A stretch of DNA of 35,015 bases. It comes from Kiritimatiellia bacterium. GTDB taxonomy: Bacteria > Verrucomicrobiota > Kiritimatiellia > RFP12 > UBA1067. Of this stretch, positions 25,458 to 32,753 are shown one piece after another. Location of the stretch: positions 1 through 35,015 of the forward strand of contig JAFRDO010000017.1 of NCBI GenBank assembly GCA_017403825.1, read 5' to 3'. Numbering within the stretch: position 1 is the first letter of the stretch; each line of letters begins with the position of its first letter. The notes beneath the pieces are model-generated. The model ran no database searches. It was given only the letters and a program-made list of their open reading frames with translations, and had not been told where the DNA came from. Made by a program: the position numbers and the translations under genes.

Positions 25458-26771
25458 CTATTCGCAGACCAGCAGCACCGCGTCGCTGTCCTTGAGCGAG
25501 AACGTCAGTCGCCCCGCACCGCCTGCCGTCAAGGGCACCTCGCCGCGCGGACCGTACGCATGCACCTTGCCCGTGGCGGAGAACGAGAACGAATGCGTCT
25601 GCTTGCTCACGTCGTCAGGGTCGGCAGCCGCGAACACGAAGACCGCGCGAGCGCTCGAGCCGTCGTCACGAGGCACCATAGTGCCAACCGCGAATGACGA
25701 GCCGTCCGCCGGCCTCAGTCCGTTGAACCACCCGTCATAATACTCTGAAGCGTCGCCCATACGCATGTAAAACAGCTTGGTGCCGACGTTCCTGTAGCGC
25801 ATGTACTCTTCGGCAAGCTTGCGGATCTCGAAGTTGACCGTCTTCAGCGCCTCGAACTGAATGTCGTCGCGCTTGCCCTCCTTGTCGTAGACGTTGAAGT
25901 TCCACCAGCCGTAGCACCAGCATGCCCAGGCTATGGAGACAGTGCCGTAGGCCATGGACGAAAACGCCTGATACCGCAGCTGGTTCTCCGAAACCCGCCG
26001 TTTCGCCCAAGTCGTGTTCACGGCGGGAATGTACCACAAGTCACGGCCCGTGGCGCGACAGGCCTCGGAGACGACGCGCAGGTTCTCGAAATACAACTGC
26101 CGCCGGAAGTTCGGATTGTCGCGCATCATGTAGTGATCGAAGGAGATGTACGGCAGGGGAAACATCTCGGTGTAATGGTCGACGTACTGCTGATACGTTC
26201 CGATGCAAAGGTGAGTTTCCCTCTCCGGATGCTTCGGGTCGTCATGCGAAGCGTAGTTCGGGAAAAGGTTCACGTAGGGCAGGACGTCCGGGCATTTCTC
26301 GTGGAAGAGCCTGCAGATGTCTCCGAAGTGCCCGAAAGCCGTGGCGCCCGGCTCGTCAGTCAAGTCAATCATCCAGATGGCCGGATGGTCCAGCTCCTTC
26401 ACGAACTTGTCGAGACTGTCGACATAGCCCTGACGCGGACGAAGTTCCGCGATCCTGGCGCAATTGGTCCCGCCGCCGCACCAGACGGAAACCGCGCCAT
26501 TGACAATCGCGCCAATGCCATGCTTCTTGAAGAGATCCAGCGTCTTGCGGGACTTCACCGACACATCGACCATGAAGTCCAGTCCGCAATCGACCAGTTC
26601 CTTGACATGCGCCTCGTCAGCAATGTTGTCTGCGAAATAATACGCCCCGATATGAAACTTCGAGCGGTCGACGCGCTGCCCTGCAGCGGACGGCAGGGAA
26701 ATCAGCGCCAAGACAAACACAAGGCCGACAGAGACGGGCTTCAACGGTATAGACATGACTTGCGAATTCAT
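25458..26771 (-). CDS. secreted GH-A-like TIM-barrel protein, putative glycosidase
   Basis: A 437-residue product from ATG 26771 (signal region PVSVGLVFVLALISLPSAAG). An in-frame TTG at 26804 and an ATG at 26756 are alternatives; no start has a strong SD. The body reads as a TIM barrel: FHIGAYYFADN at the first strand, GLDFMVDVSVK, HGIGAIVNGAV, AIWMIDLTDEPGA and LPYVNLFPNYA. E140 in TDEPG is in the position of the acid/base of GH-A enzymes (N/D-E-P). A tryptophan-rich strand (IAWACWCYGWWNF) fits the eighth strand. A small C-terminal beta domain ends SDAVLLVCE. It is not assigned to a family; related proteins are common as secreted hypothetical proteins in PVC bacteria. It lies 35 nt after the third FGE-like gene, probably in the same operon. 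Confidence 0.75.
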   Translation of the reverse strand: MNSQVMSIPLKPVSVGLVFVLALISLPSAAGQRVDRSKFHIGAYYFADNIADEAHVKELVDCGLDFMVDVSVKSRKTLDLFKKHGIGAIVNGAVSVWCGGGTNCARIAELRPRQGYVDSLDKFVKELDHPAIWMIDLTDEPGATAFGHFGDICRLFHEKCPDVLPYVNLFPNYASHDDPKHPERETHLCIGTYQQYVDHYTEMFPLPYISFDHYMMRDNPNFRRQLYFENLRVVSEACRATGRDLWYIPAVNTTWAKRRVSENQLRYQAFSSMAYGTVSIAWACWCYGWWNFNVYDKEGKRDDIQFEALKTVNFEIRKLAEEYMRYRNVGTKLFYMRMGDASEYYDGWFNGLRPADGSSFAVGTMVPRDDGSSARAVFVFAAADPDDVSKQTHSFSFSATGKVHAYGPRGEVPLTAGGAGRLTFSLKDSDAVLLVCE

Positions 26772-26806
26772 TTTGAGTACTTCGTGTCTTTCGTGGTTTT
26801 GCAATT

Positions 26807-28225
26807 CTACCTGATCATCAGGAACGCGCCCTTCGGCTCGCGGGAGTCGAAGTCAAGTCCGTCCTTAGCAATGTCGAAGATGGACAGGAAATCAAGCGGA
26901 TATTGAGCCGTGCCAAGACTTTCGACACACACGCTGCTCTTCGCCGCCGGGGCGAAATCCGTTACGGACGCCAACGCCGCAACCGGCGTGCCGCCAGTGC
27001 CCGCGCCGTCCTCCGCCGTACGCATGTTCACCGGGCAGCAAAGGCGATAGATGAGTGTCGTGTACGGCGAGCCTGGCGATTGACCATTCTGATAGCGGCA
27101 AGCCGAACTCGCGTAACACTCGTCGTGGGCGTAGGAGCCACCACGGATGACACGCCCCGAACCAGTATTGGGACCTGTAGGCGCCGTCACCTCCGCACCG
27201 GCAGTGCAGTAGGCGACTCCTTCCGAATACCAGTCCAAGCACCACTCAAAACCGGTGCCGTGCATATCATACAGGCCAAAGGCATTGGGTCGAAGCAACC
27301 CGACCGGCGGCATACCGGCGTTCCTGCCGTATCGGTAGCTGTACCAGGCATACAACGGCAACAGGGAAACATCGTTGCCACAGCACCAACTTCCGCTATT
27401 GCCCGCCCGGCACGCAAACTCCCATTCCGCCTCGGTTGGCAAGTCAAGGCCGTCCAAGCCAGCATGAATGCGAAGGGTTCCGATTACGCTATCAGATGCC
27501 ACGGCATGTCCATCTGTCGGCCAGTTGTGACCAGAGGTCACGCCACGCAACGTTTCGTAAGACTGCTGGTTGTCAGGTTTAGGCCCAACCAGAGCAGCAT
27601 TGCTATACGGCGTCAGGAACATATTGTGCTGTTCACAGGTTACGGGATAAACGCCAATGTAGTAGTCGTTCGTGAGCGTAACGTAGTGTGGAATCTCCCG
27701 CCCTGTAGTGTCGCCGTCAGTGCCCATGCGCCAACGCACGCCAGCGGCCCGGATGCGGCGGAACACCATCTGATGACGTCGCGAAGCCTCGCTTGCGATC
27801 CCGAACGGAACGGCTCCAGCCGAAGCGTAGAAAGTAACGTTTGAGGATAGGCCGAGCTTCACCACCATGTAGTCCGGCGGATTGTCGAGCGCCCATGGAA
27901 CGAGGGCTATGCGGCAGTCTGCAGACGAAACGCCATCGGGCCAGCCCGTGTGCGGGAACCAGACGAACTCATGCGTCCCGGCGGCAAGCTTGCGGTTGAT
28001 GTCGCCCGAGACGCTCCAGACCTGGTCTTCTGCAATAGACACATTGTTGGTGCGCACATCGAACGTGACGACGGCCGGTTCGCTGAGCGTATAGACGACC
28101 TTCACGGAGTTGGTTTTCGACTCCTGCACGGCAGAAGTCACCGTCACGACAGGTGCGGCAAATGCACTGATCACGCAGAAGAGAACAAGAGAAGTGAAAG
28201 CTGCGCATGATTTTCTGCTTTTCAT
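26807..28225 (-). CDS. secreted FGE/SUMF1-fold protein 3 with C-terminal GxxLxIR tail
   Basis: A 472-residue product. ATG 28225 is chosen because GAGGAG lies 7 nt upstream; an ATG at 28246 overlaps the upstream stop as ATGA but has no SD. Signal peptide (1-24), Ig-like domain (about 25-112), hinge WALDNPPDYM (111-120), then an FGE-sulfatase domain (about 155-400) with DLPTEAEWEFACRAG, AFGLYDMHGTGFEW and RVIRGGSYAHDECYASSACR. The two cysteines in DECYASSAC are six apart rather than five as in true formylglycine-generating enzyme, so that activity is doubtful. No sulfatase gene is in the window. Unlike its two upstream paralogues, it carries about 70 extra residues ending REPKGAFLMIR, the shared tail motif. 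It is the third of a tandem triplet. Confidence 0.85.
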   Translation of the reverse strand: MKSRKSCAAFTSLVLFCVISAFAAPVVTVTSAVQESKTNSVKVVYTLSEPAVVTFDVRTNNVSIAEDQVWSVSGDINRKLAAGTHEFVWFPHTGWPDGVSSADCRIALVPWALDNPPDYMVVKLGLSSNVTFYASAGAVPFGIASEASRRHQMVFRRIRAAGVRWRMGTDGDTTGREIPHYVTLTNDYYIGVYPVTCEQHNMFLTPYSNAALVGPKPDNQQSYETLRGVTSGHNWPTDGHAVASDSVIGTLRIHAGLDGLDLPTEAEWEFACRAGNSGSWCCGNDVSLLPLYAWYSYRYGRNAGMPPVGLLRPNAFGLYDMHGTGFEWCLDWYSEGVAYCTAGAEVTAPTGPNTGSGRVIRGGSYAHDECYASSACRYQNGQSPGSPYTTLIYRLCCPVNMRTAEDGAGTGGTPVAALASVTDFAPAAKSSVCVESLGTAQYPLDFLSIFDIAKDGLDFDSREPKGAFLMIR

Positions 28226-28242
28226 TGTATGGCTCCTCTCTT

Positions 28243-29517
28243 TCATTCGGCCGAAATGCCACAGACAAGCCTGTATGTGGCATATGGTGTTTCAAAAGAT
28301 GGTCCAATGGTCATGCCGCTGGCATGGCATCCGGCGCGCTGACTGGCAAAGGCATGGTTTACACTACAAGCATGGACAACACGGGCGGTGCCGGTCGCCG
28401 GACCTTTCGGGTCGATCTGCAATTCTCCGAACTTGGCGTAGTCGTCGCCCGTCCCGTACCAGTCGTTGCAGAGTTCGGAACCGTTGCCGAGCATGTCGTA
28501 GAGGCCATACGGGTTCGGCTTGAGCAATCCCACTCGCTGGAAACGCAATTTATAGATTTCGCTCCCACCGTCAGTGGGATTGTCCTCGTAGGGGCCGAAC
28601 CGCCCATCGGTGTAGTTGCAGCTGCTGAACCAGGCATATTCCTTCAAGTCTGCCTCGGTCAGCACCCCAAAGCGGGCATGCGTGCCGCCGCCGAAACAGG
28701 CGAAGTCCCACTGCGCGTCGGTAGGCAGGTCAAAGGTATCGATGCCAGTGTAGGTGCGAAGCTTGCCGATAGGCAGATTCGGATCCACTTCGCTTCCCGT
28801 CGTTGGCCAGTCGTAGGCGGGGGCCGCGCCGCGCAACATTGTGACATAGACACGCTGTTTCGGCCATTCAGGGTAGTCCACTTGGCCTGCATAATTTGGG
28901 TTGCCCAATAGAGCATGTTGGCGACAAGTCACCTGAAAGACCCCAATGTAATAGTCCCTCGTCAGCATGACAGGGCGCATGATTTCGGTATCGTTGTGAC
29001 CAGTCTCGTCACCGGCGGCTGAATCCTTTCGCCAAACGACACCAGCCGCATGGATGCGGCGCATCAGAATCTTCTCCGTCTTGTAAAGCTTGTTTGTCAC
29101 ATCCCCCGGCACCGACGCCGCATCCGCATACCAGAGACGATTGGACGGCATGCCGAGATCGACAGCCATATAGTCCGGCGGATTGTCGAGCGCATAGGCC
29201 GTCACTTTCACCGAGACGGACCCGTCGACGATGAAACGGTCGTTCCATTCGCGCGGCTGCCAGAAGATCGTGCGGTTGCCGGGCTGCACCTTGACGTTCA
29301 CATCGCCCCAGGAACGCCAAAGCGGGAAGCCTCCGACGGAGACGCCGTTGGTGAATATCTCGTAGGTGACGATGCCCGGTGCACCAGTTAGCGTGTAGGC
29401 GATCTGCACCTTGCGGTCAGGCCCTTGCGCAAGCTGCACGTTCGAGACGACCGGCCCCGCAGCAAAAGACACTGCCGCAAAAAGAAGAGCAACCGTGAAA
29501 ATGACAGGCGATTTCAT
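28243..29517 (-). CDS. secreted FGE/SUMF1-fold protein 2
   Basis: A 424-residue product with signal peptide (1-20), an Ig-like domain (about 22-108), the hinge YALDNPPDYM and an FGE-sulfatase domain (about 150-420). Recognisable motifs are DLPTDAQWDFACFGG, YGLYDMLGNGSELCNDWY and the terminal ATYRLVC. The region corresponding to the FGE catalytic cysteine pair reads RVVHACSVNHAFASQRAGC, which does not keep the C-x4-C arrangement, so formylglycine formation is unlikely. AAAGGA lies 11 nt upstream of the ATG. The stop TGA overlaps an ATG of the next gene. It is a tandem paralogue of its two neighbours and the most diverged of the three. It may act as a binding or scaffold protein outside the cytoplasm; that is inference. 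Confidence 0.85.
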   Translation of the reverse strand: MKSPVIFTVALLFAAVSFAAGPVVSNVQLAQGPDRKVQIAYTLTGAPGIVTYEIFTNGVSVGGFPLWRSWGDVNVKVQPGNRTIFWQPREWNDRFIVDGSVSVKVTAYALDNPPDYMAVDLGMPSNRLWYADAASVPGDVTNKLYKTEKILMRRIHAAGVVWRKDSAAGDETGHNDTEIMRPVMLTRDYYIGVFQVTCRQHALLGNPNYAGQVDYPEWPKQRVYVTMLRGAAPAYDWPTTGSEVDPNLPIGKLRTYTGIDTFDLPTDAQWDFACFGGGTHARFGVLTEADLKEYAWFSSCNYTDGRFGPYEDNPTDGGSEIYKLRFQRVGLLKPNPYGLYDMLGNGSELCNDWYGTGDDYAKFGELQIDPKGPATGTARVVHACSVNHAFASQRAGCHASGMTIGPSFETPYATYRLVCGISAE

Positions 29518-29532
29518 GTCTCCGTTCCTTTC

Positions 29533-30831
29533 TTATTGCGCATCGCTGAAGTTGGCGGGGCAACTCAGCCTGTAGCCGACAGAGTGGTACGGTGCATTGA
29601 TCCCGCCAGCCGGATGACCGATACGGCTGCCGGCATAAACCGTGCCATTGACAATGCCATGCATCCAGGAGCCGCTGTGGCAAACACGCTTGTTGTCGGC
29701 GTTCGAGACCGCACCGACGGGAGCTATCACCTCCGAACCAGCCACGCAGTAGTTAGCCCCTTCAGAATACCAGTCGAGGCACAGTTCAAAGCAGTTGCCA
29801 TGCATATCGTAGAGTCCCCAGGCATTGGGCAAGAGCAGCCCAACCTTCTGCGCACGGTACGAGCCGTCGCCACCATATGAGGAATTCTTGGACGAGTTTT
29901 CCGTCACCGGCTTAAGCCAGTCGTACTTGGCATAGGCCGCCTCTGATATATCGCAACCCCAGTGGAAGGGTGTGGAACTCCCTGCACGGCAGGCGTACTC
30001 CCACTCGGCCTCGGTTGGAAGGTCGGCAGCGCTCAACCCCGTCAGCGAGCGAAACCGGCCAATTACGCTGTCGGACGCAACGGCATGGCCATCTGCCGGC
30101 CAATTATGCCCAGTAACTACGCCACGCAACCCCTCATAGGTGGCGTAGGTCGTTTTGTTGTCGGGATAGTCTTGCCGCTCCTCGATCCCTCGAACTCCTG
30201 AAACTATGAGTTCTCGCTGACCGAACGTGGTCTCGAATACGGCCATGTAGTAGTCGTTGGTAAGCGTAACGACGTGCGGCGTGTATTTGCCGGTCTTGTC
30301 GCCATTGACGCCCATGCGCCAGCGGACGCCGTCTGCGTGGATGCGGCGCATCAGCAGCTTGTCGGTCTTGTAGGTGTCGGCGGTGACGCCGCCCGGCACG
30401 TCGTTGGAGCTGACGTACCATACAACGGACGACTGTTTTGTGAGATCGACACACATGTAATCAGGCGGGTTGTCGAGCGCCCATGCCGTAAGCTTCACCG
30501 AAAGAGAGCGGTCGCGAATCTTCTGGTCAGGCCACGTGTCGCGCGGCTGCCAGGTGATGGTGCGGTTGCCCTCGGGAACCTTCACGTTCACGTCGCCCGT
30601 CGCGTTCGCATAGAGCGCGTGCCCGATGGAGACTCCGTTCGTCAGCACGTCCATCGTGACGATGGCCCCCGCCCCTTCGAGCGTATAGGATATCGTCATC
30701 AGGCGGTTGTAGTCCTGCGTTACCTGAATGTTGCTGACGGAGGGAGGTAAAGCATGGAGCATGCATGGCAACGCCAGAACCACTGCCGCCACAAGAGCGA
30801 CACGGCGTTTTGTTAGCCTACGGCACTTCAT
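29533..30831 (-). CDS. secreted FGE/SUMF1-fold protein 1
   Basis: A 432-residue product from ATG 30831, supported by AAAGGA 8 nt upstream and a signal peptide (TKRRVALVAAVVLALPCMLHA). An in-frame TTG at 30876 is rejected. Ig-like domain (about 28-116), hinge WALDNPPDYM (117-126), FGE-sulfatase domain (about 158-428) with GHNWPADGHAVASDSVIG, DLPTEAEWEYACRAG, WGLYDMHGNCFELCLDW and GYRLSCP. The catalytic-cysteine region reads RVCHSGSWMHGIVNGTVYAG and has only one cysteine, so it should not make formylglycine. The stretch around GHNWP and HAVASDSVIG is nearly identical in protein 3, which shows a tandem origin. The first 14 nt overlap the end of the IclR reading frame, suggesting translational coupling to the regulator. 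Confidence 0.85.
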   Translation of the reverse strand: MKCRRLTKRRVALVAAVVLALPCMLHALPPSVSNIQVTQDYNRLMTISYTLEGAGAIVTMDVLTNGVSIGHALYANATGDVNVKVPEGNRTITWQPRDTWPDQKIRDRSLSVKLTAWALDNPPDYMCVDLTKQSSVVWYVSSNDVPGGVTADTYKTDKLLMRRIHADGVRWRMGVNGDKTGKYTPHVVTLTNDYYMAVFETTFGQRELIVSGVRGIEERQDYPDNKTTYATYEGLRGVVTGHNWPADGHAVASDSVIGRFRSLTGLSAADLPTEAEWEYACRAGSSTPFHWGCDISEAAYAKYDWLKPVTENSSKNSSYGGDGSYRAQKVGLLLPNAWGLYDMHGNCFELCLDWYSEGANYCVAGSEVIAPVGAVSNADNKRVCHSGSWMHGIVNGTVYAGSRIGHPAGGINAPYHSVGYRLSCPANFSDAQ

Positions 30832-31453
30832 CGTCGTATTCCTTTCGTTGGTTGCTAATATTGTTGTTCCACCCAAGTTTTGCGCTTATAGCCGACGCTA
30901 CCACGACTGTTGAAGCCGCACGCCGCTTAAAATCACGTTCAGGCAGTTGTCCCGATGGCGCCGAGACGCCTATAGTCCCTATGACCCGGCCCGTCCTGTC
31001 AAATATTGGCGCGGCGACGCAGTGGAGACCTTCTCTCCCCTCCGCCCTGTCCACCGCATAGCCGTGCTTGCGCACGTCAGCGAGTGCCTTCTCCAACTCT
31101 TTGCGCGATGTAATCGTGTTGGCAGTGAAACGATGGAAAGGCAGCGCGCCCACCAGGCGCGAGGACTCTTCCTTCGGCAGGAAGGCCAGAATGCTCTTCC
31201 ATCCCGCGCCAGTGTTGAGGTCTTTCGTCCACACGCCTTTTTCCTCAACGTAGCGAATGGGATTGCGCGATGCTACGCTCTCTATTATGAGGCCTCTGCC
31301 ATCTGTGGTGATTATGCCAAGCTGCACGGTGAGGTTGGTCTCGTCGCGAAGCGCGCACATGTCGGGCCAAGCCACAGACGCGAGCGAATACTCATCGGAC
31401 CCGGCTACGGCTATGTCAAGCAGCCGGCGCGAAAGCCTGTATGCGCCAGTCAC
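30818..31453 (-). CDS. IclR-family regulator, effector-binding part (separated from its HTH by an in-frame stop)
   Basis: 211 codons that continue, in the same frame, the helix-turn-helix fragment at 31454-31654. The first codon after the TAA is GTG, so re-initiation is possible. The fragment begins with the linker TGAYRLSRRLLDIA, normally joined to the HTH, and holds the IclR effector domain: SVASRNPIRYVEEKG, SILAFLPKEESSRLVG, GYAVDRAEGREGLHCVAAP and FDRTGRVIGTIGVSAP. The effector is unknown; sugar-derived compounds are common for this family. Its 3' end overlaps the start of FGE-like protein 1. No SD precedes the GTG, so without read-through or re-initiation this part may be untranslated. 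Confidence 0.75.
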   Translation of the reverse strand: MTGAYRLSRRLLDIAVAGSDEYSLASVAWPDMCALRDETNLTVQLGIITTDGRGLIIESVASRNPIRYVEEKGVWTKDLNTGAGWKSILAFLPKEESSRLVGALPFHRFTANTITSRKELEKALADVRKHGYAVDRAEGREGLHCVAAPIFDRTGRVIGTIGVSAPSGQLPERDFKRRAASTVVVASAISAKLGWNNNISNQRKEYDDEVP

Positions 31454-31654
31454 TTAATCGCGATACGCCCACCCGGCATCGACCAGAGTCATCATGATGC
31501 GGTACACCATGTTCGCCGAACAGCCGGTCTCGGCGGAAATCTCGTTGCGGTTCAGCCCCTTGGGAAACGATGCAAGCCTCTCGACGATCTGGAGCGCGCG
31601 GTCCAGATTCGGCACGTGGTAGTTGCGCTTTCCAATCTTTTTTGCAGCAACCAT
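31454..31654 (-). CDS. IclR-family regulator, winged helix-turn-helix fragment ending at an in-frame TAA
   Basis: 66 residues from ATG 31654, with AAGGG 9 nt upstream. NLDRALQIVERLASFPKG followed by LNRNEISAETGCSANMVYRI and LVDAGWAYRD is the typical IclR N-terminal DNA-binding domain. The frame stops at TAA (31456-31454) exactly at the HTH-effector linker. In family members the text after WAYRD is usually an acidic residue followed by x-TGAYRLS, so TAA probably replaces GAA or a similar codon by one base change. It lies just downstream of a near-consensus promoter, is the first gene of the FGE-like operon, and could still bind DNA as a short protein. Confidence 0.75.
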   Translation of the reverse strand: MVAAKKIGKRNYHVPNLDRALQIVERLASFPKGLNRNEISAETGCSANMVYRIMMTLVDAGWAYRD

Positions 31655-31683
31655 CTGATCGCCCTTTTTAGAATCTGAACCAT

Positions 31684-31712
31684 AGTATATATTTTATCTG
31701 AGAGGATGTCAA
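31684..31712 (-). promoter_or_regulatory. near-consensus sigma70-like promoter for the iclR-FGE operon
   Basis: The minus strand has a perfect TTGACA (31712-31707), a 17-nt spacer and TATACT (31689-31684). Transcription would start about 30 nt upstream of the iclR ATG. This is the best promoter in the window. It marks the boundary between the sugar-handling genes and the secreted-protein block, and an autoregulatory IclR site would be expected here. Confidence 0.85.
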
Positions 31713-31754
31713 CCGCTACGCCGCATAATCGGATTGCCCATCGCTCCCATTGCG

Positions 31755-32663
31755 TCAGCGCGACAAGATCACCTGTATCGTCTTTGGCTCGGCGCCGATT
31801 GCGCGGCAGACTACGGGACACTTCGCGAGAAAGAGGAACGCTATCGGCTTGTCCGTTCGCTCGTTCATCGTCTCGAAGTTAGCCTGGCCTTTCGCAACAA
31901 TCAGGTCTGCGGACGAGAACGCCATGCGGAACTTCTCGCCACACGTGGAATCCACCACGCCGGGAACGCCGTCGTCGTTGGATACTACGCCTCCCTTGGC
32001 GAAATCCGGCGAAAAGCCCGATGCCTCCAGCTCGGCGCGCGTAACATCGTTGAACGCAGGCTTCCCGCGCACAGCGAGCGTCAGCTTGTCGCGGTACGGC
32101 TCCATCAGGAGCCGGTCGAATACCGCCTCGCCGCAGTTGTCGAAGATCCAGAGAATCGACGTCGCCTCGTCCATGCGCCGCTTCAGCTCAGCCACCGCCG
32201 CGCCGTCAACCGGCTTCTCGAACGCCGTCGCCATCGTCTCCATCGCCGCCGCGATGTCGAGGTCGGAGTAGATCGAGAAGTCTAGGACGTTCCCAGCGAT
32301 GGATAGCCGCAGTCGCCTCTCAAAGTCGGACATGGAGCCTTTCTCACGCAGAGACGCAGAGGGATCTGCAGCGGACAATCCCATCTGCCCCATGAGCTTC
32401 AGCGCCAACTCGGTGGACTTTTCCTTCTCCTGCGCCCACGGATCAGGAACCGCGCTGCCGCTCTTTTCCAGCGCATTGTTTATGAGCTGCCGCGCATAGC
32501 ACGGCGGCGGCAGCAGATAGCCCTCTGCGGCGGCACAGCCCAGTATCTCCATCCCAGAACGGGCGATTTCCGCTTCAAGCGCGGCATCGCCGCGCGCAGA
32601 TTTCCTCGCCAGGTCGATGGCATTACGCGCCAGGCACGGCAGGCAGTCTAGACAAGCTTTCAT
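31755..32663 (-). CDS. DUF89/ARMT1-like family protein, putative metal-dependent phosphatase
   Basis: A 302-residue cytoplasmic protein. It has the N-terminal MKACLDCLPC motif (C4, C7, C10) of the prokaryotic DUF89 subgroup. Further motifs are GNVLDF (124-129), the DUF89 metal-site segment WIFDNCGEAVFD with D175 and N176, D206 in FNDVT and VAKGQANFE (256-264). DUF89 proteins are damage-control phosphatases that hydrolyse phosphometabolites, including ketose 1-phosphates in some subfamilies. With a ketohexose 3-epimerase and a sugar-phosphate-type transporter upstream, a role in clearing a ketose phosphate is plausible but inferred. It has no SD: the 60 nt before the ATG are a C-rich array on the coding strand. 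It stops about 40 nt before the iclR promoter. Confidence 0.85.
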   Translation of the reverse strand: MKACLDCLPCLARNAIDLARKSARGDAALEAEIARSGMEILGCAAAEGYLLPPPCYARQLINNALEKSGSAVPDPWAQEKEKSTELALKLMGQMGLSAADPSASLREKGSMSDFERRLRLSIAGNVLDFSIYSDLDIAAAMETMATAFEKPVDGAAVAELKRRMDEATSILWIFDNCGEAVFDRLLMEPYRDKLTLAVRGKPAFNDVTRAELEASGFSPDFAKGGVVSNDDGVPGVVDSTCGEKFRMAFSSADLIVAKGQANFETMNERTDKPIAFLFLAKCPVVCRAIGAEPKTIQVILSR

Positions 32664-32667
32664 GATT

Positions 32668-32724
32668 TTGGGGTTAGGGGTTGGGGATTAGGTGTTGGGG
32701 ATTGGGGATTAGGGGGTTGGGGGC
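32668..32724 (+). repeat. G-rich telomere-like array (TTRGGGR units)
   Basis: The plus strand holds eight successive units of about 7 nt of the form TTGGGG(A) or TTAGGG(G), beginning 5 nt from the DUF89 start codon. Runs of four or five G on one strand could form G-quadruplexes; the mRNA strand is C-rich. The same unit begins directly upstream of the epimerase gene at 34997. Confidence 0.8.
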
Positions 32725-32727
32725 TTG

Positions 32728-32753
32728 CCCTCCGTAGCTTTAGCGAAGGAGGG
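32728..32753 (-). terminator. hairpin immediately after the MFS stop codon, possible terminator
   Basis: The minus strand has CCCTCC and GGAGGG arms closing on a GC/TA inner stem with a four-base loop, starting at the base right after the TAA of the MFS gene. There is no U-tract (CAAGCCCCC follows), so it may be a REP-like element or a 3'-stabilising structure instead of an intrinsic terminator. Confidence 0.45.

Noticed and set aside
26782..26801. ACCACGAAAGACACGAAG-type repeat upstream of the 25458-26771 gene
   Set aside because: The motif resembles an intergenic repeat seen in environmental genomes, but only one degenerate copy is present here, too little to call a repeat.
26807..28225. 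True formylglycine-generating enzyme activating a sulfatase
   Set aside because: The cysteine spacing is wrong in this copy, cysteines are lost or misplaced in the other two, and no sulfatase is encoded in the window.
30818..31654. TAA reassigned as a sense codon
   Set aside because: Several intact genes in the window end with TAA (for example at 1904, 4144, 8515, 17161 and 19605), so a code change cannot explain the stop in the IclR gene.
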